DNA of 21,053 nt, from assembly GCA_019419525.1 (NCBI GenBank), contig DXZU01000016.1, forward strand, positions 1 to 21,053. The letters run 5' to 3'. The translations under genes were made by a program, and so were the position numbers. Positions 6,574 through 14,076 of this stretch are shown in pieces; the first letter of the stretch is position 1, and the number at the start of each line of letters is the position of its first letter. The stretch comes from Collinsella sp. (GTDB lineage: Bacteria; Actinomycetota; Coriobacteriia; Coriobacteriales; Coriobacteriaceae). The notes under the pieces are model-generated. The model was not told where the DNA came from. It ran no database searches and saw only the letters and a list, made by a program, of their open reading frames with translations.

Positions 6574-6737
6574 TGCTTTTCCCCAGAAGTGAACGACCTA
6601 TTTTGGATCCCTGAAGCATCCGCACTTTTTGGTGCCAAAACCGCAGGTAAATCTCGACGAAATCGCAGGAAATGGCGTCTGAAAAGTATCGATGCTTCGG
6701 GGGTCCGATTTGGCTCGTTCACTTTGCAGGAAAAGTA
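6574..6737 (+). repeat. Structured intergenic element A, copy 2 (very long hairpin with G-U pairs)
   Basis: The arms 6588-6620 and 6691-6723 can form 30 of 33 pairs, four of them G-U. Pairing continues outward with CTTTTCC / GGAAAAG, and inward with ACTTTTT (6624-6630) / GAAAAGT (6681-6687) and GGTGCC (6631-6636) / GGCGTC (6674-6679). Every wobble has G and U on the plus strand, which would be A-C mismatches in a minus-strand RNA, so a rightward transcript is the likely functional form. The apical region holds AAAACCGCAGGT (6637-6648), shared with the element at 64-185. Confidence 0.7.
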
Positions 6738-6773
6738 TTAGACCTAAATCTGCAGGCATGCTGTTGGGGTCAA

Positions 6774-6814
6774 TAAAAAGCGGGCCGCACCGGGGATTTC
6801 CGGCGCGGCCCGCT
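6774..6814 (-). terminator. Intrinsic terminator of the dehydrogenase gene
   Basis: Read leftward, AGCGGGCCGC (6805-6814 on the minus strand) and a further CCGG pair with 6779-6788 and 6790-6793, with one mismatch and a 6-base loop. The stem is followed by five T on the minus strand (A run 6775-6779). It lies 45 bp past the stop codon of the leftward gene. Confidence 0.85.
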
Positions 6815-6858
6815 CTACATTGCGGCCGTGTGTGCGAGGTGTCGCGTCAAGCGGCGGC

Positions 6859-7836
6859 CTACTTTGCGTCGTAGGCCTCGGCATCCCACCAGTCGAGCTG
6901 GGCGATGTTGTCGCGGATGTGCTGGCAGCTCTTGTGGAAGCCCTCGAGCTCGTACTCGGACAGGTCGAGCGTGTAGACCTCCTCGACGCCCTCGGCGCCG
7001 ATCACGCACGGCAGGGAGGTGAAGATGCCCTCCTCGCCATACTGGCCGGTCATGAGCGTGGAGGCGGAAAGCACGGCGTGCTCGTTGTGCAGAACGGCAG
7101 CGCAGACGCGCGCGGCGGAGTTGGCGACGGCGTACTCGGTGCACTGCTTGCCCTGGTAGGTTACGTAGCCGCCCTTGCGCGCGAGCTCCTCGACCTCCAT
7201 GTGGTCAAAGGCGTACTTGTCGGGGTTCTCGGCCTGGAGCTCGTTGAGGCTCTTGCCGGCGATGGTCGCGGCCTTAAAGGCAGCCAGCTGGCTAAAGCCG
7301 TGCTCGCCGATCATGTAGGCGTCGATGGACTTGGGGCTCACGCCGACCTTCTTGGAGATCTCGGTGCGCAGACGGGCGGAGTCCAGGCCGCAGCCCGAGC
7401 CGATGATCTTCTTGGGATCGTAACCGGTCAGGTGCCACAGCTCGGTGCATACGACGTCGCAGGGGTTGGAGATACTCACGAAGATGCCGTCGAAGCCGGC
7501 GTCGACGATGCGCTTGGCAAAGGTGCGGGCGGCGTCGGTGGTAAAGAACAGCTCGCCGTCGCGGCTACCGGCGGCCAGCGCGACCTTGCCGGCGGCGTTG
7601 ACGATGACGTCGCAGCAGGCCAGCTCCTCGTAGTGGTCGTAGCAATTGACGATCTTGGTGTTATACGGGACAAACGAAAGGGAGTCGCGCAGGTCCTGGA
7701 CCTCAGACGTCACCTTGGCCTCGTTGATATCGCATAGGTACAGCTCGTCGGCAATGCCCTGCATAAGCAGGCTGTTGGCGACATGTGCTCCTACGTGGCC
7801 CTGACCGACCACACCGATCTTACGCGTCTGATACAT
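6859..7836 (-). CDS. L-2-hydroxyacid dehydrogenase of the lactate/malate family (L-LDH / L-HicDH type)
   Basis: This 325-residue cytoplasmic NAD-dependent enzyme reduces a 2-oxo acid to an L-2-hydroxy acid. The Rossmann motif GQGHVG (11-16) is followed by D36, which favours NAD. Other family sites are SNPCDV (123-128), D152/R155 in GLDSARLR, and the catalytic H179 in GEHG. The substrate loop (83-94, GKVALAAGSRDG) and the stretches ARKGGY and LPCVIG...GVEEVYTLDL look more like Lactobacillus L-2-hydroxyisocaproate dehydrogenase than classical lactate dehydrogenase. The start at 7836 is supported by AAAGGA 7 bases upstream; the frame stays open to 8280 but those codons overlap metA and its control region. 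It is monocistronic, with a terminator at 6774-6814. Pyruvate or a branched-chain 2-oxo acid is the likely substrate. Confidence 0.88.
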   Translation of the reverse strand: MYQTRKIGVVGQGHVGAHVANSLLMQGIADELYLCDINEAKVTSEVQDLRDSLSFVPYNTKIVNCYDHYEELACCDVIVNAAGKVALAAGSRDGELFFTTDAARTFAKRIVDAGFDGIFVSISNPCDVVCTELWHLTGYDPKKIIGSGCGLDSARLRTEISKKVGVSPKSIDAYMIGEHGFSQLAAFKAATIAGKSLNELQAENPDKYAFDHMEVEELARKGGYVTYQGKQCTEYAVANSAARVCAAVLHNEHAVLSASTLMTGQYGEEGIFTSLPCVIGAEGVEEVYTLDLSEYELEGFHKSCQHIRDNIAQLDWWDAEAYDAK

Positions 7837-7873
7837 ATATGTATCCTTTCGGCCGAGTTTTTCGCGTCGAACC

Positions 7874-7879
7874 ATTGTA
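7874..7879 (-). promoter_or_regulatory. Possible -10 box of the dehydrogenase gene
   Basis: TACAAT on the minus strand, 38 bp upstream of the ATG at 7836. No convincing -35 box is seen at the usual distance. Confidence 0.3.
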
Positions 7880-7915
7880 ACGTCCTGTTGCCACTTTGCT
7901 AGGCTAAAGCGCCAC

Positions 7916-7933
7916 AGATTTTTGGGACATGCC
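7916..7933. repeat. 18-bp repeat D shared with the M16 terminator
   Basis: AGATTTTTGGGACATGCC occurs here on the plus strand and, perfectly conserved, on the minus strand at 9956-9973, where it forms part of the M16 terminator hairpin. Here it lies between two divergent genes, where a terminator is not expected. AATCT at 7936-7940 can pair with AGATT, giving only a weak stem, so it looks like a decayed copy of a palindromic unit. Confidence 0.6.
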
Positions 7934-8047
7934 GTAATCTCTACTTTTGGAGTGATTTGGGCCGCTGACGGCATCGCTGGGCGATGTGCTCGCGCGGATG
8001 GGGCCGGTCGTTGTACCATAACTGCAACTGACTCGTAAGGAGCATCC

Positions 8048-8974
8048 ATGCCCATTCGCATTCCCGACGCCCTCCCTGCTGCCGCGCAGCTCGAGAGCGA
8101 GAACATCTTTGTCATGACCGAGTACCGCGCACTGCACCAGGACATTCGTCCGCTGCGCGTGCTCATCCTCAACCTCATGCCCACCAAGATTGCCACCGAG
8201 ACGCAGATCATGCGCAAGCTCTCCAACACGCCGCTGCAGGTGGAGGTGGACCTGCTGCGTACCAAGACGCACGAGGCCACGCACGTGAGCGCCGGCCACC
8301 TGGAGACGTTCTATCGCACGTTCGACGACATCCGCGACATCCACTACGACGGCCTGATTATCACGGGCGCGCCGGTGGAGCAGATGCCGTTCGAGGAGGT
8401 CGACTACTGGCCCGAGCTCTGCCAGATCATGGATTGGTCCACCACGCACGTGCACTCTACGCTGCACATTTGTTGGGGCGCGCAGGCCGGCCTGTACCAT
8501 CATTACGGTATCCAGAAGTACGACCTGCCGGCAAAGGCGAGCGGCGTATTTGAGCATTATCTGGTGAAGCCGCAAAGCCCGCTGGTCCGCGGCTTTGATG
8601 ACCGTTTCTATGCCGTGCATTCGCGCAACACCGATGTGCGCCGCGAGGACGTGGAGGCCGAGCCGCAGCTTGAGGTCGTGGCCGTGTCCGACGAGGTTGG
8701 CCTGTACATTGTCAAGTCGACCGACAGCCGTCGCTTTTTTGTATTTGGCCACCCCGAGTACGATACCGACACGCTGCGCCTGGAGTACGAGCGCGACGTG
8801 AAGCGCGGGCTCAACCCCCAGGTGCCGGCGCATTACTTCCCGAACGACGACCCCACCGCCGAGCCGCGCAACGTCTGGCGCAGCCAGGCTCAGCTGTTCT
8901 ACACCAACTGGCTCAACTACTACGTCTACCAGACCACGCCCTACGACCTGGCCCGCGCCGGCGAGGAGCACTAG
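8048..8974 (+). CDS. metA: Homoserine O-acetyltransferase, MetA family
   Basis: This 308-residue cytoplasmic enzyme activates homoserine by acylation, the first committed step of methionine synthesis. The nucleophile C142 lies in LHICWGAQAGLYHHYG, and H235 and E237 lie in GHPEYDTDTL, completing the triad. Although often annotated as a succinyltransferase, residue 111 is Glu (GAPVEQMPFEEVDYW). In this family Glu at 111 goes with acetyl-CoA use and Gly, as in E. coli, with succinyl-CoA, so acetyltransferase is the better call. The ATG at 8048 has AAGGAG 5 bases upstream. It is divergent from the dehydrogenase and convergent with the folate gene. No S-adenosylmethionine riboswitch is recognisable in the 211-bp upstream region. 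Confidence 0.94.
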   Translation: MPIRIPDALPAAAQLESENIFVMTEYRALHQDIRPLRVLILNLMPTKIATETQIMRKLSNTPLQVEVDLLRTKTHEATHVSAGHLETFYRTFDDIRDIHYDGLIITGAPVEQMPFEEVDYWPELCQIMDWSTTHVHSTLHICWGAQAGLYHHYGIQKYDLPAKASGVFEHYLVKPQSPLVRGFDDRFYAVHSRNTDVRREDVEAEPQLEVVAVSDEVGLYIVKSTDSRRFFVFGHPEYDTDTLRLEYERDVKRGLNPQVPAHYFPNDDPTAEPRNVWRSQAQLFYTNWLNYYVYQTTPYDLARAGEEH

Positions 8975-8997
8975 GCCGTCGGGATGTGCGTCAGCCG

Positions 8998-9594
8998 TTA
9001 GGCGCTGATGATGTGGGGTAGCGGCAGGTCGTGGGCGTCGGTGGGAACGTGGTCGACACGCTGCTCGTCAAAGGCGATGCCGATGATTTGGCATGCGGGC
9101 GAGAGCATGGGCAGGTAGCGGTCATAGCAGCCGCCGCCGTAGCCCAGGCGCGCGCCGGCGCGGTCGAAGGCTACGAGTGGCACGACGACCATGTCGAGGG
9201 CCTCGGCAGACACGATGGGGAAGCGGTCGCTGTCGATGTCCATGGCCGCGAAGGCCCGCGTGGGGTGGGCGATAAACGGAGCCGCGGACGCATCGCCGCC
9301 GGCAACTGCCCGCATGCACATGCGCTGGCCACAAGCTGCGGCGTCTGTTGCCGAGAGTATGCACGGATAGGCCACGCGCCAGCCGCGTTTGGCGGCCGCT
9401 GCGGCAAACGCGGCAGGATCGACTTCGGAACCCATCGCGGCATAGGCGGCAACGGTGTGCGGCGTCGCGGCATCCAAGCGATCCAACAGCTCAACAAGCC
9501 GCGCACAGATAACGGCGGACTTCGCCGCCCGCACATCCAAATCAATCGCATCGCGCCGAGCAATCGCCGCCCGTCGCAGCTCAACCTTATCCAT
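8998..9594 (-). CDS. 5-formyltetrahydrofolate cyclo-ligase
   Basis: This 198-residue enzyme converts 5-formyltetrahydrofolate to 5,10-methenyltetrahydrofolate using ATP, recycling folate into the one-carbon pool. The hallmark glycine-rich motif LGYGGGCYDRYL is at 150-161, and an N-terminal basic helix KVELRRAAIARRDAI matches the family. Family length is about 180-200. The start at 9594 is chosen because AGGAGG (9600-9605) lies 5 bases upstream; an in-frame TTG at 9621 lies inside the 49-bp palindromic repeat and is unlikely. It converges with metA, with only 23 bp between the stop codons. The palindromic repeat at 9614-9662 would form part of its leader if transcription starts upstream of it. 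Confidence 0.93.
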   Translation of the reverse strand: MDKVELRRAAIARRDAIDLDVRAAKSAVICARLVELLDRLDAATPHTVAAYAAMGSEVDPAAFAAAAAKRGWRVAYPCILSATDAAACGQRMCMRAVAGGDASAAPFIAHPTRAFAAMDIDSDRFPIVSAEALDMVVVPLVAFDRAGARLGYGGGCYDRYLPMLSPACQIIGIAFDEQRVDHVPTDAHDLPLPHIISA

Positions 9595-9613
9595 CCCAGC
9601 CTCCTCTAGCAAA

Positions 9614-9662
9614 CCTGCCAAAAAGGGACAGGTTTATTTTGGCAGGTTTTATCTGGGCAAAC
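9614..9662 (-). repeat. 49-bp palindromic repeat B, copy 2
   Basis: On the minus strand this reads like 1408-1456 with 3 differences in 49. The stem is CCTGCCA / TGGCAGG (CCTACCA / TGGTAGG in copy 1). It sits just upstream of the ribosome site of the folate cyclo-ligase gene, in the same orientation relative to that gene as copy 1 has to the GntR gene at 1550. Confidence 0.85.
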
Positions 9663-9750
9663 ACCCAAACCACCACACAAACCATTGCAAAGGGGGCAGT
9701 TCATGGACACCTTCGTGGTGGTTTTGACGAAGAGCAGGTGTTCGCGGCGG

Positions 9751-9813
9751 TTTGTCTCGATCTGTAACATTAACTCGGCAAAAATGGGCCTAGCTGTTAC
9801 AGATTGAGACAAA
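9751..9813. repeat. Palindromic repeat C, unit 1
   Basis: TTTGTCTCGATCTGTAACA (9751-9769) pairs with TGTTACAGATTGAGACAAA (9795-9813): 18 Watson-Crick pairs of 19 plus one G-U. A 25-base loop lies between the arms. A second, similar unit follows about 80 bp downstream. It lies in the 389-bp gene-free stretch between two leftward genes, which otherwise holds repeat B copy 2 and the M16 terminator. Confidence 0.8.
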
Positions 9814-9834
9814 GGGGCGGCGCCATTCGGAAAC

Positions 9835-9891
9835 GTCTCGATCTGTAACATCTGGGGCCAATATTGCCGCCTAGATGTTACAGATTTAGAC
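9835..9891. repeat. Palindromic repeat C, unit 2
   Basis: The arms 9835-9855 and 9871-9891 form 18 Watson-Crick pairs, two G-U pairs and one mismatch around a 15-base loop. The arm core GTCTCGATCTGTAACA is identical to unit 1. A fragment CAGATTGAGACAA of the right arm also occurs alone at 20620-20632. Confidence 0.8.
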
Positions 9892-9929
9892 AAACTGGTG
9901 GGACGGGGTGAGCTGCCCCACCCAAGCAG

Positions 9930-9979
9930 CGGCAAAAGAAAAAGGTAGATTTTCAGGCATGTCCCAAAAATCTACCTTT
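9930..9979 (-). terminator. Intrinsic terminator of the M16 peptidase gene
   Basis: AAAGGTAGATTTT (9941-9953) pairs perfectly with 9967-9979, a 13-bp stem with a 13-base loop. On the minus strand it is followed by TTTTTCTTTT-type sequence, a strong U tail. It lies 5 bp past the stop codon of the leftward gene and contains the 18-bp repeat D. Confidence 0.88.
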
Positions 9980-9983
9980 GTGG

Positions 9984-12900
9984 TTAGCTGAGCAGGTCGA
10001 CGACGTTAAAGCCGGCGTTGCTCTTGGCGATGACGTCTCGACCGCCAAAGACACAGGTTGGCGACTCGGCTGCGATGCGCGTCACGTCGGCGCCGAGCGA
10101 GCGAAGCTCACCGGGCGTGGCGGCGAGCATCTGGGCGCGGCGCTCCTCGCGTGCGTGCGGATCGAGCCCGGCCAGGTAGGTCGTGTTGCGGCGCTTGGTG
10201 AGCGCGTACGGCTTCACCGGCGCGTCCATGCCGCTCACGCAGCTCACGATAAAGCCCTCAAAGGCGGCCTCGTCGGGCTCAAAGCTGCCGAGCCATTCGC
10301 CTGCGCGCGCCACACGCTCAATCGAGGGGTCGATTGCCGGGTCGCGGTAGGTGTAGAACGCCGCCTGACGCTCGCCGGCCGCGCGGAATCCGCAGCCGTA
10401 CGCGCCGCCCTTCACGCGGATCTCGTTCCACAGATAGTCGTAGGAGAGTGCGTTGGCAGCAACCGCCCAGGCGCCCGTCACGTCAATGCCCAGGCGACGC
10501 GGGTCGCACGCGCTGGCCGCAAAGCAGATGTCGCTGGGGATGACAAAAGCCTCGTGGCGGTCGCACGGCGTCGGCACCACGAGCGCGTCACGGCCGGCAT
10601 CGGCGCCGTCGCCAGCGCCCAGCCCCAGGTCGCCCGCGGCGGCCCAATATGCGCCAAAGTCTTCATCGCTGCCAGTAAAGCTCGCCAGACAGCCATCGGC
10701 CACAAAGATGCGGCCTGCCAGCTCGGCAAGCTTGGTGCGCAGGCCGTCCAGACGCTCGTCAAAGTGGTCGAGCAGATCGCGCAGGAACAGATAGAAATCC
10801 ACGCCCGAAAGCTGCTCGCGCACCACGGCCGAAGGCGAGCTGTAGCTCATCGCGCGACCGAGCGCCGCCGAGTGACCGTTGTTGATAAAGCCCTGCTCGA
10901 GCCCAATGCGAATCTGCGTGAGCACGTCGCGCACGCGGTCGGCATCGGCGTCGAGCAATAGCGTGCTCGACCACACCTCGCGCGGCAGGCTTGCCAGCGC
11001 ATCGATCTTCTCGGACAAGGCGCCGGCGCTCACCAGCAGGTAGGGGCGCACGCCGTCCACGTCGGGCTGGGTCATGACCTCGGTCGTAAAGCTCAAAAAG
11101 CCCAGCTTGCCGGCGAGTAAGTTGTCAAGTTCCTCGGCCGAATGCTCGCGTGTGGGCAGCTGCTTGAGCAGGCGGCAGAGCAGCGTCACGTAGGGCAGGT
11201 CCTCAAATGCGACGCAGCTCAGGTCGAAGTATTGCATGGCGTAGGCCAGGCGGTTGGTGGGGATGCCGTGGCGCAGGCAGGGGATGGGCGCGGTCGTGTC
11301 CACGACGAGCGGCGGCTCGGGGCGCGCCTCGCCAATGTCGGATACACGCAGGCGCGGCAGCGTTGCCTTGTCCTCGGGCGTGTCCTCGGCCTCCTGCGCG
11401 GCACGTAGTACGGCCGTGCGCTCGACCACGTCCGCCAGCTCGGCATCGGACATGGAGTCGCGCTTGGCAGCCAGCTCGGCGGCCTCGGCACCCTCTGCAC
11501 CCTCGACAGCGTCTACCGGAACCAGCTCGACCAGCGCCATATGGTCATTCTCCAGCACGAGCTCGCGCAGCAGGTCCTCAAAATGGCTGCCGTCCAGCTC
11601 GCCACGAAGCTCCTCGTACACCGGGCCATACTTGAGCGCCAGCGTCGCGGCGTCGTCATCGTAGAGCCAGGTGCTCAGCGCGTCGCACGCAATGGCCACG
11701 CCGTCGGCGATACCGTAGTCGCGCTGGCGCAGGTCGTATTCGTTGCTGCTGATGATGGCTTCCAGGCGCTCGCGCGGAACGCCGTGCTCGCACAGGTCGC
11801 GGCAGGCGTCCTGGAACACGCGACGCAGCTCACGCGCCACGCCGGGCTGCGCGTTTTGCAGCATGATGAGCTCGTAGGGCTGCAGGCTCTCGGCCGCGGT
11901 GTAGCTCACCACGTTGCCGCCCAGGCCGGCGGCAAGAATGGCCTTCTTAACCGGCGCTTCGTTGGAACCCAGCAGCGCCTCGAACAGGATATCCGCCGCG
12001 ATTGTGCGCTTGCGGTCGAGCGCGCTGCCCAGTACAAGACCCAGGCCCACCAGGGCGTTCTCGGGCGTGGTGGCCATCTCGACGCGCTGATACTCGCAGG
12101 TCACGGGCGCCTGCACGCCCAGCGGATTGGGCGCCAGCGTGGACGGGTCCTCGCCGGCGGCAACGGCTGCGTCCATGCGGCGGCTCGCGGCACTCGGCTG
12201 CGACAGATAGCGCTCGTCCAAAAATGCCAGCGCGCGGTCCACATCTAGGTCGCCGTAGAGCGTTATATAAGAGTTGGAAGGATTGTAGTGGCGCGCGTGC
12301 GTATCCAGGAACTGCTCGTAGGTGAGCGCGGGAATCGCGCGTGGGTCGCCGCCGCTCTCGTGCGCATAGGCGGTGTCGGGATAGAGCGCGGCGTTGACGG
12401 CGTCGTCCAGCACGCTCATGGGGTCGGACAGCGCGCCCTTCATCTCGTTGAACACCACGCCGTTGTAGCGCAGCGTGCCCTCGCGCAGGCTCTCGGAGCT
12501 GCCGTCGCCCTCGCCCTCGGCGCCCTCCGGCAGGTCCAGCTCGTAGTGCCAGCCCTCCTGCTCAAAAATGGTGGGCTTGGTATAGATGGCCGGGTTGAAC
12601 ACCGCGTCCAGGTACACGTCCATCAGGTTGTACAGATCCTGCTCGTTGGTGGTAGCAACGGGGTAGATGGTTTTGTCGGGGTAGGTCATGGCGTTGAGGA
12701 ACGTCTGCATGGAGCTCTTAATCAGGTCGACAAACGGCTCCTTGACGGGAAACTTGGCCGACCCGCACAGCACTGAGTGCTCAAGAATATGGAACACGCC
12801 GGTGGAATCGGCCGGCGGCGTCTTAAAGCCAATGGCAAAGGCCTTGTTTTCGTCGTCGCACGCCAGGTACAGCAGGTGAGCGCCCGAGGCAGTGTGGCGC

Positions 12901-13028
12901 AGCACGTAGGCGTCTGAATCGAGCTCGGGCACGGTCTCGCAGCGCTCGACGGCAAAACCGTGGCAGATGGTACCGGGTACCAGCAGCGCGGCAGCAGCGG
13001 CGCGCGGGTCGGTTGAGGTGGTGGGCAT
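9984..13028 (-). CDS. PreP-like M16C zinc metallopeptidase (insulinase family)
   Basis: This 1014-residue protein has the clamshell layout of the M16C (presequence protease, Cym1/PreP) family, which degrades short peptides inside a closed chamber. The inverted zinc motif HILEH gives H80, E83 and H84, within FHILEHSVLCGS. VVFNEMKGAL (191-200) supplies the expected downstream ligand E195. A short acidic, Gly/Ser-rich insertion (about 168-182) lies between these elements. No signal peptide is seen, so it probably acts in the cytoplasm. The start at 13028 (MPTTSTDP) has AAAGGAG 6 bases upstream; an in-frame extension to 13181 lacks support. It is a single-gene unit with its own terminator. The family and catalytic residues are clear; the physiological peptides are unknown. 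Confidence 0.93.
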   Translation of the reverse strand: MPTTSTDPRAAAAALLVPGTICHGFAVERCETVPELDSDAYVLRHTASGAHLLYLACDDENKAFAIGFKTPPADSTGVFHILEHSVLCGSAKFPVKEPFVDLIKSSMQTFLNAMTYPDKTIYPVATTNEQDLYNLMDVYLDAVFNPAIYTKPTIFEQEGWHYELDLPEGAEGEGDGSSESLREGTLRYNGVVFNEMKGALSDPMSVLDDAVNAALYPDTAYAHESGGDPRAIPALTYEQFLDTHARHYNPSNSYITLYGDLDVDRALAFLDERYLSQPSAASRRMDAAVAAGEDPSTLAPNPLGVQAPVTCEYQRVEMATTPENALVGLGLVLGSALDRKRTIAADILFEALLGSNEAPVKKAILAAGLGGNVVSYTAAESLQPYELIMLQNAQPGVARELRRVFQDACRDLCEHGVPRERLEAIISSNEYDLRQRDYGIADGVAIACDALSTWLYDDDAATLALKYGPVYEELRGELDGSHFEDLLRELVLENDHMALVELVPVDAVEGAEGAEAAELAAKRDSMSDAELADVVERTAVLRAAQEAEDTPEDKATLPRLRVSDIGEARPEPPLVVDTTAPIPCLRHGIPTNRLAYAMQYFDLSCVAFEDLPYVTLLCRLLKQLPTREHSAEELDNLLAGKLGFLSFTTEVMTQPDVDGVRPYLLVSAGALSEKIDALASLPREVWSSTLLLDADADRVRDVLTQIRIGLEQGFINNGHSAALGRAMSYSSPSAVVREQLSGVDFYLFLRDLLDHFDERLDGLRTKLAELAGRIFVADGCLASFTGSDEDFGAYWAAAGDLGLGAGDGADAGRDALVVPTPCDRHEAFVIPSDICFAASACDPRRLGIDVTGAWAVAANALSYDYLWNEIRVKGGAYGCGFRAAGERQAAFYTYRDPAIDPSIERVARAGEWLGSFEPDEAAFEGFIVSCVSGMDAPVKPYALTKRRNTTYLAGLDPHAREERRAQMLAATPGELRSLGADVTRIAAESPTCVFGGRDVIAKSNAGFNVVDLLS

Positions 13029-13218
13029 ATGCAGTCTCCTTTGACGCCCCAGCGGGGGCGAATTGAGTCGAATCCTCGAGAGTATACCCATATGGGGCCG
13101 CGGCTCTGCGGCGAACTGAAGACGATGTGGGTGGACTAGTCTAGTTAGGTTGATAACGAATGCCGCGGGTAGCCGCTGCACCCCGCTAAAGTGAAATTAC
13201 ACCCCGTTTGCCGAATCA

Positions 13219-13261
13219 TTTAGGAAATATATGGACTCCTAAAAAGTTCTTCTAATACAAT
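13219..13261 (+). promoter_or_regulatory. Putative promoter and dyad before the third GntR gene
   Basis: TGGACT (13232-13237) and TACAAT (13256-13261) with an 18-bp spacer form a plausible promoter. A dyad TTTAGGA (13219-13225) / TCCTAAA (13237-13243) overlaps the -35 region and could be an operator. ACAATATA at 13257-13264 recurs at 14118-14125 before the EIIA gene. The rest of 13029-13311 shows no gene. Confidence 0.4.
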
Positions 13262-13311
13262 ATAAGTCATCTATCTATAAGCTGCTGATTCCTTGCAAAG
13301 GTATGGTTGAT

Positions 13312-14016
13312 ATGGTTGAAGCAAATAGCGTTGTCCCCCTGTACAAACAGATTGTCCGTGCGCTCTCTGATTCGATCGCCAACGGCACGTACCGCCCGGG
13401 AGATAAGCTTCCGACCGAGGCGGAGCTCATCGAGCAATTTGGCGTGAGCCGAATAACGGTTCGCTCCGCAATTAAAGAAATGGAAGATGCTGGGCTTGTT
13501 GAGAGGGCCCGAGGCAAGGGCACGTTCGTTTCGTCGGACACACAGATGTATGCCGCGGACGACCGTGAGAGCTTTACCCATTCGTGCCAGCTTGCGGGAA
13601 AACAGGCGTCTACCAGGGTTCTCGCAATGGGCTGGGACTTCCCAAGCCTGCGAGACGCGAAGTTTCTGGGCGTAGACGATACCCAAAAGGTATTGCGTAG
13701 TCGTCGTCTGCGTCTTGTGGATGACAAGCCCACGATGCTGGAAACCAATAGCTATTCCGCTGCGCTTTCTTTTTTGGAGCATGAGTCCCTCGAGGATTCG
13801 CTGATGGCGGTACTCGATCGCCAGGGGATCAAGATGGGCCCCAACACGCGTACGCTCGAGGTCTGCTATGCGAGCGAGCTCGAGGCGGCATACCTTAACG
13901 TGGAGCTGGACTCTCCGCTACTTCTGTTTGTCGATAGACGTTATGCTCCAAGCGGCGAGCCGCTTTTCATCTCCCGTCAGGTGTACTGCACCGAGCGACT
14001 GAAGTTCTACTTGTAA
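13312..14016 (+). CDS. GntR family transcriptional regulator, UTRA subfamily, of the PTS/deglycase locus
   Basis: This regulator of about 234 residues has a winged helix (VVPLYKQIVRAL, KLPTEAELIEQFGVSRITVR, RGKGTFVS) followed by a UTRA effector domain containing LVDDKPTMLETNSY and ending in YCTERLKFYL. The ATG at 13312 is preferred because AAAGG (13297-13301) sits 10 bases upstream; the in-frame ATG at 13303 would be only one base from it. It lies 135 bp upstream of EIIA in the same direction, separated by a small dyad (14028-14049), and almost certainly controls the downstream PTS and deglycase genes. The effector is probably a phosphorylated sugar-amine such as glucoselysine 6-phosphate, by analogy. 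Confidence 0.93.
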   Translation: MVEANSVVPLYKQIVRALSDSIANGTYRPGDKLPTEAELIEQFGVSRITVRSAIKEMEDAGLVERARGKGTFVSSDTQMYAADDRESFTHSCQLAGKQASTRVLAMGWDFPSLRDAKFLGVDDTQKVLRSRRLRLVDDKPTMLETNSYSAALSFLEHESLEDSLMAVLDRQGIKMGPNTRTLEVCYASELEAAYLNVELDSPLLLFVDRRYAPSGEPLFISRQVYCTERLKFYL

Positions 14017-14027
14017 ATTAGAGATAG

Positions 14028-14049
14028 ATTGGTCGATTTACCGACCAAT
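14028..14049. promoter_or_regulatory. Dyad between the GntR gene and EIIA
   Basis: ATTGGTCG (14028-14035) pairs with CGACCAAT (14042-14049) around 6 bases. It lies 12 bp after the GntR stop and has no T tract, so it could be an operator or a weak terminator. Confidence 0.4.
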
Positions 14050-14076
14050 TGCTACCGTTCGCGGATTTGGAAAATA

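Noticed and set aside
6820..7737. 305-residue plus-strand frame over the dehydrogenase
   Set aside because: Low-complexity, Gly/Val/Leu/Ala-rich shadow of the real minus-strand gene, which has clear NAD and catalytic motifs.
7837..8047. S-adenosylmethionine riboswitch before metA
   Set aside because: No recognisable SAM-I or SAM-II pattern and no terminator/anti-terminator pair was found in the 211-bp region.
7837..8280. Longer N-terminus for the dehydrogenase
   Set aside because: It would overlap metA and its leader, lacks family similarity, and AAAGGA lies just before the ATG at 7836.
9606..9935. 109-residue minus-strand frame
   Set aside because: It is made of palindromic repeats B and C and has no protein-like features.
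13029..13181. Longer N-terminus for the M16 peptidase
   Set aside because: The ATG at 13028 has AAAGGAG at ideal spacing and gives the normal PreP-like start; the extension has no recognisable sequence.
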